Positions 23,477 through 33,003 of a stretch of 64,000 bases of DNA are shown in pieces. The stretch's first letter is position 1. Each line of letters opens with the position of its first letter. The notes below the pieces were generated by a model. That model was not told where the DNA came from. It saw nothing but the letters and a program-made list of their open reading frames with translations, and did no database searches. The DNA lies in NCBI GenBank assembly GCA_038049695.1, contig CP142453.1, forward strand, positions 116,414,001-116,478,000, written 5' to 3'. The stretch comes from Cinnamomum chago (lineage: Eukaryota; Streptophyta; Magnoliopsida; Laurales; Lauraceae). Made by a program: the position numbers and the translations under genes.

Positions 23477-24424
23477 GTCTTCAAGGATTTAAGCCCTAAT
23501 CGTTCAGTGTGCTAGGATGGGGGCTTATGTTCAATAGTTCAATGTCCCAAGACAAGACTAATCCATGCTTAAAGGCCTAAGAGCCTAGCCCACCGAACAA
23601 ATGTGTCACAAAACAAAAGGGAATCTTGTAAAAGTTTGTAAGTAGTTGTGGTTGAGTCTGACTGTGTGAGACCTTTGGTTGGTTCTGGACAGAAATGGAT
23701 TGAACTTCTAAAGTCCAATAGACATGAAGGAATCAGCGGCTCAAATCTTCATTAAAGTGGGCCACAATGTGAGTTCCACTATTTCCATTCACAGGAAGCA
23801 TCATGAATGATGAGGAAAGATTACAAAAGCGGATCCGGATTCAATCCAAAAAGGCAAAAACCCTACTCCCACTTGGCTTTGTACGTTAGCTGAATTCGAA
23901 TATTCCTCTATATGACTATATTCGTTCCGTCCTTCCAACTCTGTTCTAGCCAGCGAAGTGGACGGTGGACTGCGCACTTTGATACAATCCTAGCCATACA
24001 TTCAAAGGCCCAGGATTTGGACGGTTTGGATTCACTAGACAGCCAATAGTTTCCAATTTGAGCTGTAAACTAACAGCACCCAAAACTTGGCATAAAATAA
24101 AAGAGCAGGGGCAGACAAAGTGGCACTCCCATCCGTGTGCTCCGTATAAAACGGTTTTGTCCGGTTTGACTTCTCAATACCCAAGATGCAATTTTTATCA
24201 AACAAAGTTAAAAAGGACTTTAAAGAGAGCATAAAGTACTCAATCTCCTTCTGTTACCGCGAATCAAATATCAAGATGAAAGACAAAAGACGATACCAGA
24301 ATACCTGCTCAAGTTCGACACCCGAAGTGACTCTTGACTTCCTCGCCCCTACCAGTTTTTATCTCTCTACTTGAGGTTATCGCGTGCCGACCTCTTCTTT
24401 TTGTTTGTGACCCTCATCCTCTCT

Positions 24425-24431
24425 TATAAAA
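24425..24431 (+). promoter_or_regulatory. TATA box candidate upstream of the SAUR gene
   Basis: TATAAAA lies 400 bases before the SAUR ATG in otherwise unremarkable DNA. If used, it implies a long 5' leader; the CT-rich stretch 24735-24785 would be part of it. Confidence 0.4.
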
Positions 24432-24824
24432 CACGTTTCAAAATCCTCCATCAGAAGAGCAAATTAACCCCATCCCATTCTCCTGTTGCAACACCGCAAC
24501 TCACACGGCAGAAACAAAGAAGAGAAGAAAGTGAGTGGAAAGCATACATGCAGATCACAGCAGTGGAAGGAGCAATCCTACTACGACTAAAATCCTCGCT
24601 GTTGATGATGTTTCCGTCCTCTTCTAACTTTCTCAAGAAAACCCCACATGTCAAACACCTCCTCTTCCCTTTATGACGTCTGTCTCTCCACCTCCATTCC
24701 AGACCCACGGCCCTTCTCCTAAACAAACCCCATTAAACATCTTCTCCTTTTTCTTTCTTTTTTCCTCTCTCTAATCTCTCTCATTTGATATCTAGCCCGG
24801 CCACCTACTGTTCTCTCATAAACC

Positions 24825-25310
24825 ATGAGAAAAACCAGGGGTTTTAGGCTAGGTCGGAAGGTCGTGAAGCTATGGAAATGGCTGCTTAAACCAAAGAGAA
24901 AGCCATCCACTGGAGGATATCTACGCTTAAGCACTTCCAACCTTACAAAAACCAGAACGATGACGAAAATCTGCAACTGGGGCCGCCGCATCACCCAGAG
25001 TCTCCGCCCCCCGCTCCTCCGTGCGTCCTCCTACTCCCGAATCGATCGGACACCGTTCGATGAAAAGCCGGTGCAAGTCCCAAAAGGCCATCTGGCCGTC
25101 TACGTCGGCCAAAAGGACGGCGACCCCCACCGGTTCCTGGTCCCCATCATCTACTTCAACCACCCTCTATTCGGCCAGCTCCTCCGTGAGGCAGAGAAGG
25201 AGTACGGATTCCACCATCCCGGAGGGATCACCATACCTTGCCAGATATCGGAGTTCGAGAGCGTGCAGATGAAGATCGCCGGAGAGAGTTGCCGGAGGAG
25301 GCGACGCTAG
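24825..25310 (+). CDS. SAUR family small auxin-up RNA protein
   Basis: An intronless 161-residue protein with an ATG start in a good context (ACCATGA). SAURs are short-lived proteins that promote acid growth by inhibiting PP2C-D phosphatases at the plasma membrane. The SAUR domain spans about 78-146, with the hallmarks VPKGHLAVYVG, HRFLVPIIYFNHPLF and LLREAEKEYGF. The long basic N-terminal arm (residues 1-75) and the Arg-rich tail place it nearer the SAUR36/41-like group than the compact SAURs of about 90 residues. It stands alone: no tandem SAUR neighbours are present. Nothing is broken. Confidence in the family is high; the subgroup is inferred. Confidence 0.93.
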   Translation: MRKTRGFRLGRKVVKLWKWLLKPKRKPSTGGYLRLSTSNLTKTRTMTKICNWGRRITQSLRPPLLRASSYSRIDRTPFDEKPVQVPKGHLAVYVGQKDGDPHRFLVPIIYFNHPLFGQLLREAEKEYGFHHPGGITIPCQISEFESVQMKIAGESCRRRRR

Positions 25311-25810
25311 CTGCTAGGTGAATTTTAATACTACTGTCATAATTTTTGTACTTTGTTCTGTTAATATATAGGTTTAGAGGCGTAAGCTGTAATTAGTGTT
25401 TGGATGCTAAAACATTAGATTTCTTTTATGATTAAAGGCAAGTTTTTCTCAATGACATGGATTCTCATGCGGTCTTTGACCTATCAAGATTATAAAGTTT
25501 GATGGCATTCCACTAAATTCACACAAATGCATACGGACTGTGATGATGTAGATGACAGCACGCAGGAGGTGGATTGAAAAAGGTTATTAATACGTTGAAT
25601 GATTGGAGTTGCAAAAGAATGGGTAAAAACTGAGAAGTCATTGTAGTGGGAATCGCTTTCACGGATGGAGTGGGGAATCTGGCCGTGGGGGCACTATCGA
25701 TAAAGGAAAGGGTCCAATGGAAGGCATGGAGAGACGTCCACGCCTCTCTTGATAAAAATCGAGCATGTATTGTTGTTGGATGCAGTTTTCCACCACTAGG
25801 ATTGTCTTTT

Positions 25811-26107
25811 GGCCGTTTGGTAATTTTATTAATATAGTATAGTCAAATGAAGTCAAGTCAAGTTAAACATTCCATCAAAAGTACTTTTTATCAAAACTCT
25901 CCTTATCTTTTTCAAAAAAATTAAAAAAATCACTATATTTACTCACTAAAAAATATAAAAAAATTCATTTCCCCATACAAAAAGTCAAAAAAATTCTATC
26001 ACAAACAACTAAAAACAAAATACCATCATAACTCACTTATATTTTATTCATTCTTTTCATTTCACTTCACTCCACTTTATTTTAAAAGTAAATTATCAAA
26101 CGGGCCC
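25811..26107. mobile_element. MITE of about 300 bp with GGCCGTTTGGTAATTT termini
   Basis: The left end GGCCGTTTGGTAATTT is the near reverse complement of the right end AAATTATCAAACGGGCC. The interior is AT-rich with AAGTCAAGTCAAG and TTCACTTCACTC motifs, which are also inverted. The target duplication is not clear. It lies 500 bp downstream of the SAUR stop codon. Confidence 0.6.
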
Positions 26108-26109
26108 TT

Positions 26110-29100
26110 CATGAGGATTTGGCCTATGTCATATCTTTGTGGGTCCCGCTGCTAGAATGGTCCAAACCCATCATGCTTTCATGCCACGTGTATGGTTGTA
26201 TGGTTCTGTGCTTCGCTGTCCCACCTTCCACGTCCTTTTGAATTGACGTGACATGATTGATTATTTCCGTCGGAGATGGGACCCGTTAGAAGGGATCTGG
26301 TTTAGCGCCCGTTTATGTACGGATGTAACGGTTCCGGACTGTGTGCACAGAACCGGAACCATTAGATGAGACAGAGACAGTGGAATTGTGGAATTCAATT
26401 ATGACAACCGACAACCGCATAGGATCGATTTCTTTGTTAACAACCTTTTATGAGAAGATGAAATTAAAATAAAAACTGTACATGGGTCACTGATGAGACG
26501 GTCTGGACAGAGAATGATATAAAATTAATTTTTGGGAGAGAATCTTAAAAATTAAAGTAATATGTTGGATCCTAAGTTTACCGGTGGAAATCAAGATGGA
26601 AAATTTTGGAGAGTTTAAAAAAAGATTTATTACTAGATCCATTTACTTATTCGGACCTAAATAAAAGCTAAAATTCAATTTTTAACAAGTCGAAACCTCC
26701 GAAAAATTGAAGAATCCAATACCCATTTACATCTCTAGATTTATGGTTGCCCAAAGGATTGCCCGTTTGCTACTGATTTAACTATTTATTAATAGAATAG
26801 AAATATTTTTAGTGTGAATTAATACCTCTCATTTCAGTATGGTGTATGGAGATGGCAAGAGGCTGGGTGAATTAAGTGATTCACCCCGACCCACCCTTAT
26901 TAGGGAGAATTTGATAGCAATTATGTTGGGCTTGAAAGGATATAGGTATTTATATAGTTAAATTCAAAGTGGTTAACATTTTTTTTTTTTTAGTAAAAAG
27001 TATTTTCATGACCATGAGGATTGTTATGTTGGATTGGAATGAAAAAATATATATACCTTTTAAAACTATCAAACTTTAGGTCTATGAATCATGGGATTAG
27101 GTGATATAATGGATTTAAAATTTTCTGTACAAGCTCTCATTTTGGATCTTCAATCCCCAATCCTTTCATGATTGATGTAATCCTAGGGAGACCCCACGAG
27201 TCCATCTGCACAAACCACCGGTAGGGGAGCTTGTCCCATTTTCAATAAAACAATACAATTATCTCCCTTAATTCGATTTTCGCATTTTGAATGAGTAGAT
27301 CATATTCTAAAATAGGATAAAATATAGCAAAATTTCTTGAAATATCTCGAATCTAAACACCCCCTTAAAAGGAAAAATATCAGTGAAGTTGCAAGTTCAA
27401 ATTGTTGAAGAGTGGGCTCCAACCAAAGGGAAGTATTGAAAAGTATTTATGTTGCCTCTACTAACACAGGTTTTGATTATTGTAATGGTTAGCTAAAGTA
27501 ACTTAAATGGTATGAAAGCAATTAATCGGTGAACCAAAGGAAGAACGACTCGGTGTGAAAAAATAAAGGTGTATTGCCTCTAAAAGTGCGCCAACAGATT
27601 CCACACGAGGGAAAGTGAGAAAAAGGGGAGAGAATTTTTATTAGGAAACTTCATGTAAGACTTTATCCAAGTCATTTATTCATCATCCGGTATCATAATC
27701 AAGGTGTCCATGACTGCCCTTAATTAGATCATGTGGAGTGAACTAGACGGGTAGATCTCTAGTAAACGATATCAGATCTCCCATCTCCGATTAGAGGTTT
27801 CTCAAGCTCATAAACAATCAATTACATGAAACAAACAGACCCCACGAACTTATGCTTGAAAATCAATTCAGTCAACTGATACAGGACAGGGAATCTCATG
27901 TTTGAAACAAACCATCAATCCCGTAATTAGTAGCCAAGTCTTTCAAAAATTATATACAATGTCGAGGATACATGTTTGTTTTGTGGGCGTTGGTTCCCAG
28001 TCCAAAAGGCCAAAAGGGTTGAGCAGTTGAGCTATACTTGTGCTTCTTGTAGTTTAACATCGTCTCGGCATTGTCCAAAGGTTGTTGGCTCAGCAGCACA
28101 AATTAAGAATCCAGACCCCTGTCAATGTGTCACCTATGTAGGAATATGTAAGAGCACGGACCCGAAATGCACTGATCTTTGTCTTTGCCTCTTTCCTGCT
28201 CATTTCGTTCACTAAAAAACTCTTCTCCTTTTTTGTTGTCATGGTGTCTATGCTCTGCTTTTACGTATACTACCAATTCAATGGAAAGTAGAACTGAGTT
28301 CTTCGATTGCTTTCGAGTCTCCACCACATGTTTTGAGAAATCCGGACATTTTTCTCACCTTCTGTAGGACGGAATGCTCCAATACAAAGACGAAATACAC
28401 GGAACCATTGAATCTGTGGTGTGATCTTTCACCATGGCCCATGAAGAAGGGGACTATTATAGCCTATTACAAATGAATGAAATGGATCGATTATTGAAGT
28501 TTGAGAGGCCAAAGCAACTGAAGTGTCCTTGATTTTGCAGTCACTCTTGACGAATTTCCATCATATGAAATTATTTTAGTATATGCTTAACAAAAAGAAT
28601 CTAGACGCAAACATCCTCACATGTGAAATCATGTAAAATATTGCTTAATTTGAAAACTTAAGTTTAAAAAGCAATGTGAAATTCTATTTGCTGAAATATT
28701 TCAACACTCGTAGGACCCAAAAATGGATTTACATCAAGCCCTTCATCTAGTCTGTTTCAAATATCATAATCTTATTTCCATGTTCTGTTTTTCTAAAATC
28801 AATTATATATATATTGCCATCCAAGCCTATGGTTGCCACCAAACCAAAGTTTGTACTATCTTCATCCAAGGTGGGACCCCATTTGGATTTTGATTAAGCC
28901 CTTCATCTTGGGTATTTATTTCTCCGAAGGAGATTTCAAGTCAGAACTCTGTACTTGGCTTGATTGTTGTCAAAATCCAACTGCCTAAAATTTGTTAAAA
29001 TTCAGTGTACATTGGCCCCCAAGGCTCAGTGGGTGGACTATTGGCCCCTGGACACCGGTCCAAACATAGCAATTGACTGAACAGGATCATCTGTTATTTT

Positions 29101-29447
29101 ACAGGATTTGCAACTGTTATTGCAGGGATTGTTTATATTAGGATAGTTGAGATTGTTTCGAATAAACTAAGTTGATTTAGAATATCAGAACAATCCATGT
29201 TTCCAACCAATGATATATATAGGTAGAAATTCAATTGCAGTACAAGGATATAGTTGCTATCTTTATCTGACAAAGCAGAGACGTAATTCGATTTTCATCA
29301 CCTTTGGAGGGTATTGAAAAGCCTCGCCTCTATTTTTGATCCTTGACTGTGTCACAAAATATAATTATGGTATATAAACATCATTTTTAACAAGATGACC
29401 ACAAAGACACAACTTGTATATAACATCATCATCACCCACCATAATCT
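26110..29447. other. About 3.3 kb without a supported gene
   Basis: AT-rich spacer. Contains the hAT-like edge near 26740, a diverged duplication of a CATCAAGCCCTTCATCT-like block (about 28733 and about 28892) and a cysteine-containing short frame at 27976-28215 that matches no family I know. Confidence 0.45.
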
Positions 29448-29915
29448 TTAGCAAACTGCTAAGAGTGTGCTGGCACGCCTTCCTGAAGGGGTGGTAAGAG
29501 GGTTTGTCTCAGTCCGACAAAGCGGGCAACTGGAGTGCGAGTAGAGCCACATATCAATACAAAGAAGGTGAAACAAGTGCAAGCACTCAGGCAACCGACG
29601 GACCTCTTCTCCTTCCTTGAACTCGCACAGGCACACCGCACAGGTGCTGTCCTCATCACCTCTGGCTATCAAGACCTCCTCTTTGGCAGTTTTATAAGCA
29701 GGAATAAGTTGAATGAAAGAATTGTTTGGGCTGCTCCGCAATTGTTCTTCGGGTGGCGGTAACTGGCTACTGATCTGAGGGAGCCTGAACTGTTGGCGCC
29801 GACTGCACCACGCATGCAAGATGCAGTGGTAGACCATAAACAAAATGGTGGGCAACATCATTAGGATGAAGATGACGAATCCTGTAACGTGGGGTTTGGG
29901 TTCAGGGTCCTCCAT
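29448..29915 (-). CDS. RING-H2 finger protein, ATL family E3 ubiquitin ligase
   Basis: Start chosen at the ATG at 29913-29915, giving 155 residues; a longer frame to 30029 begins with GTG and has no upstream ATG before a stop. A hydrophobic segment (about residues 10-32) anchors the protein, followed by a linker with a LIPAYK motif and a complete RING-H2 finger: C92, C95, C111, H113, H116, C119, C130 and C133, with CX1HX2HX2CIDMWL spacing and the Pro before the final Cys pair (CPLC). ATL proteins are membrane-bound E3 ligases that pair with E2 enzymes, often in defence or C/N signalling. The GLD motif common in ATLs is not obvious. The protein is single-exon, as usual for ATLs, and looks intact. 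Confidence 0.9.
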   Translation of the reverse strand: MEDPEPKPHVTGFVIFILMMLPTILFMVYHCILHAWCSRRQQFRLPQISSQLPPPEEQLRSSPNNSFIQLIPAYKTAKEEVLIARGDEDSTCAVCLCEFKEGEEVRRLPECLHLFHLLCIDMWLYSHSSCPLCRTETNPLTTPSGRRASTLLAVC

Positions 29916-30074
29916 GAGAGGGAGATTGAGATTGGCATGGCTATGTCTATTAGAAGACGATTCAGTGGTGTTGATTACAAGGAGAAACCATTGTCCTAGT
30001 GATAGCTTTGCAGACGACTGCAAGGACACTCTCTTGACATTAACTAATTAATTAACGACAGTTCTGATTGGGCC

Positions 30075-30525
30075 CCTGGGGCGTTTGTTTGCAAGCATTT
30101 GGAAGTTACCTGATGCTGGGGATTTCAAACGGCAGGCAGTTCGCTGTATCCCATCATTTGATTTGTAAGTCACCAAAAGTCCAGCGGATTGTGGACTCTA
30201 CTTATTGGCATGTAGAATTCTCTGATTATGGGGCTGTTGATCATTTGTGAATCCAATTGCCTTTATTAATTTGGCATATGTTAATGGGCCTATATGTGAT
30301 CACATGTGGTGAGCCCAAGCCCCAACCAATAGAAGACGCTCGTGACATTGGTTTATTGAGATTCAATTGATTCAAATCTCTCTTTGGTTTATCTCTCCTT
30401 GGCAAATATTGGTAGGATATTGAGTGATCACAATTGATTCAAGGGGTGCGTTTGTTTGCAAGAGTTGGGAAATCCTTGGTGTTGGGGATTCCGACATGCT
30501 AGCTGCATGCCCATCATTGAGAATT
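30075..30525. repeat. Direct repeat pair upstream of the ATL gene
   Basis: About 85 bases at 30078-30165 recur with divergence at 30446-30527. Both contain GCGTTTGTTTGCAAG and TTGGGGATT / CTGGGGATT, and both end at CCCATCATT. A third, shorter relative (TTTGTTTGCAAGAATATTGG) sits at about 4383. The first copy is about 160 bp upstream of the ATL start codon and so may lie in its promoter. Confidence 0.5.
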
Positions 30526-30569
30526 TCCTGCTTGGTATGTCCGTTGAGTCCTGCTTCTGATCAAATAAG

Positions 30570-30960
30570 ACTCATCGCAGGTGGTGATGGAAGATTCCAT
30601 GGGTTCTCTCTCCCATACATGTACGGTGAACGTAAAGAGTCCCCACCGCATTGTCATATTTGAAAAAGCAAAATTAGTCAAATATGGAAGGGACAATTTT
30701 CTCCTTAGAGTGGACTGAATGTACGGTCTACCTCTGAGGGGGCCCACTTGGGACCACCTTTGTTTAGTGCATCTCCTTTCACATTTTATCAACCTGGTGA
30801 TCCAACGCTATGTTCAATTTAATGCTAATTAAACCTTTGGTGAGGTTATTTTTTCATGACCCTTATATTTGAATAGACTATTTTATGATAAAAATGCCTC
30901 TTAGTGGGCTCCATAAACTAGGCCGCTTAAGCACAATATTATGCAGCCCCACCCTTTTCA
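30570..30960. repeat. Dispersed repeat shared with 58440-58800
   Basis: Matching ordered blocks in the same orientation: GCCCACTTGGGACCACCTTT versus GCCCACTTAGGCCCACCTTT, AGTGCATCTCCTTT versus AGTGCATCCCCTTT, a GATCCARC segment, and GGGCTCCATAAACTA versus GGGCTCCACGAGCTA. It is probably an old transposon family. Confidence 0.45.
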
Positions 30961-31289
30961 TTACCAAAAGGTCTAATATTGGTTGAGTGATGTTGGCACC
31001 TTTCATATGCATATTTTGTATCGATCTCCAGGTCTCAAGTTAGGGGAAAAAAAATCACTCCTAACTTATATACTAATATAGGAAAAAAATCGAGTTTGAA
31101 GCGGTTCGATTTTGATAGCCTACGACTCGCCCAAGCCCTTTCGTGACGAGTATATACATATTACATTATAACATTTGGCAAAGGTTTGTATAATTAATAT
31201 TATATTTAAAATGAAAACCAATATTGATGTCAATAAGCCCATATTCCTTGTGTCTCAGCTATTACACCAAAATTGTTTACATATATTGG

Positions 31290-31600
31290 GTACTCCATTG
31301 AGGGCCCACATAGAGATAATCCCAACAGTCTAAGATGGATTTCTTACCCTCCGGGGGTTTATCCTAAAAGTCCAGTTCAATAGGAGTGGGGTCCAACGTC
31401 CGATTAAGTACGTGATTGAGAAAATGACTAGGTATTATGTGTTATCGCTATTGACGTAGCATTAATCATGTTACTATCATATATTCAATCGTGTGGTGGA
31501 CCCACTCCTATTGAATTTAAATTTTAGAATATATTTCCGGAGGAGATAAGATTCATCTTTAACGGTCTAAATTATATTTATGTGGGCCCTCATATTTAGT
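31290..31600. repeat. Dispersed repeat, copy B (see 22360-22600)
   Basis: Second copy of the family at 22.4 kb, with GTACGTGATTGAGAAAATGACTA, GTAGCATTAATCATG and ACGGTCTAAATTATATTTATG-type blocks, ending in TGTGGGCCC. It has no coding content. Confidence 0.5.
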
Positions 31601-32086
31601 TCCTCGCATGTATTACATGGTTTCTATCAAATGTTACATGGCTTCTATCTGGACTCCAAAATGGATACAACCCATACCTATCATAGATCCAGTTAGTTTG
31701 AGAACGGGGCATATATTAGTTGAACCAAATTTGAATTGAGTCGACAAAGCGAAATCCTATCCTTGCCATCCCTAATACCTTTCAGACGTTTATGTGGATG
31801 AAAAATTGGATTATAATCTTATGTCAAACTATTCTCTTTCTTATTACGCCTTCGTTGTCACTCAATTGATTAGAAATTTGTTGCGAGAATTTGTGAGTTG
31901 TAGTCACCGTAGCAAAATTAAAAAGGAAAAAGTAAAAAAAAGGAAAAGATAAGATTGTATAGAAGTTCTCACATGTAATTATCCAGGTATTCACCCAAAA
32001 GAGTTTATCGTCTTGAGTATATCAATTACATTGAACTCTATCTAATGCATTTATAGTTGAGTGTTATTGGTGCCTTTGTATCATAG

Positions 32087-32440
32087 GGTCCGTTTGGTAG
32101 TAGCATTTTGGAAATCAATATTAATGCTGATTGAAATGCTGATTTAAAATGCTAATGTTGTTTGGTTGGACATTAGCTGGCAGCATTTAAATGGGTGCCA
32201 AATTACATAAAGGGACATACCTTATAAAACAACTACAAAAAAAGAAAAGAAAAAAGAAGGGGTTACTTTTGTCATCTTAGGGGTTAAAAATTTTAAATGC
32301 TACAAGAATGTTCCTTTTTTCAGCATTAGCATTTTGCAAAAAAATGCTACCAAAATGCTAATATAAAAAATGTTAATGTTGATTTTTAAGGAATGTGTTT
32401 GGTTACAAAATAGCATTAAAATGCAGGTACCAAACGAAGC
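32087..32440. mobile_element. MITE (354 bp) with CATAG target duplication
   Basis: Left end GGTCCGTTTGGTAGTAGCATTTT, right end the reverse complement of GCTTCGTTTGGTACCTGCATTTT. CATAG flanks both sides (32082-32086 and 32441-32445). The interior repeats AAAATGCTAA / TTAGCATTTT in both orientations. It ends 330 bp before the TATA box of the gene candidate at 33004. Confidence 0.65.
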
Positions 32441-32770
32441 CATAGTTATCAATATCGCTTCCGCTTCCATTTTACGCTGGACTTCGAAATGAAAAAATTT
32501 CAGCCCATTAGGAATTTGGAAAGGACTTGATTGAAAAATATTATATATGGGTTCGGAAAAAATAAAAAATAAAAAATAAAATATTAATTATAGATTTAAT
32601 CCATTATAGTAAAACTATATTATAATAGTATTTTCCATTTTTCAAATGTTTTTTTTTTACAGAGAGGAATTGATTGAAAGAAATATGTAAAATCTGAGGA
32701 CTCCATCATGAGGCCCACCGAGGGATGATTCTGACCGTCGATATTTCAGTTCAGGGGAATGGGATTCATC

Positions 32771-32780
32771 TATATATAAA
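32771..32780 (+). promoter_or_regulatory. TATA box for the gene candidate at 33004
   Basis: TATATATAAA is followed, about 30 bases later, by GC-richer leader-like DNA (about 32800-33003) that runs into ATGAAG and a splice donor. Confidence 0.5.
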
Positions 32781-33003
32781 CGATTCGTGTGTAGAGTATA
32801 ACAGCTGCGGCAGAGGTTCGCGATCTAAAAATAAGTGTTGAACTTGAATTCCAAAAGCCGACGCTTACTGGCTGGAAAATGGAAACTTCTCGTGTCTGCG
32901 ATCGATCTCTGCTTAGTATCAGAAAGAGAGAGAAAAAGCTCTGCAACCCTAATCCCTGGGAAGTCCCAGCTATTGTTTTCTCCTGCAAACATTTCGTATC
33001 TCC

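Noticed and set aside
27976-28215. 79-codon cysteine-containing frame that might suggest a small secreted peptide
   Set aside because: It lacks a signal peptide and its Cys spacing fits no defensin or knottin pattern that I recognise.
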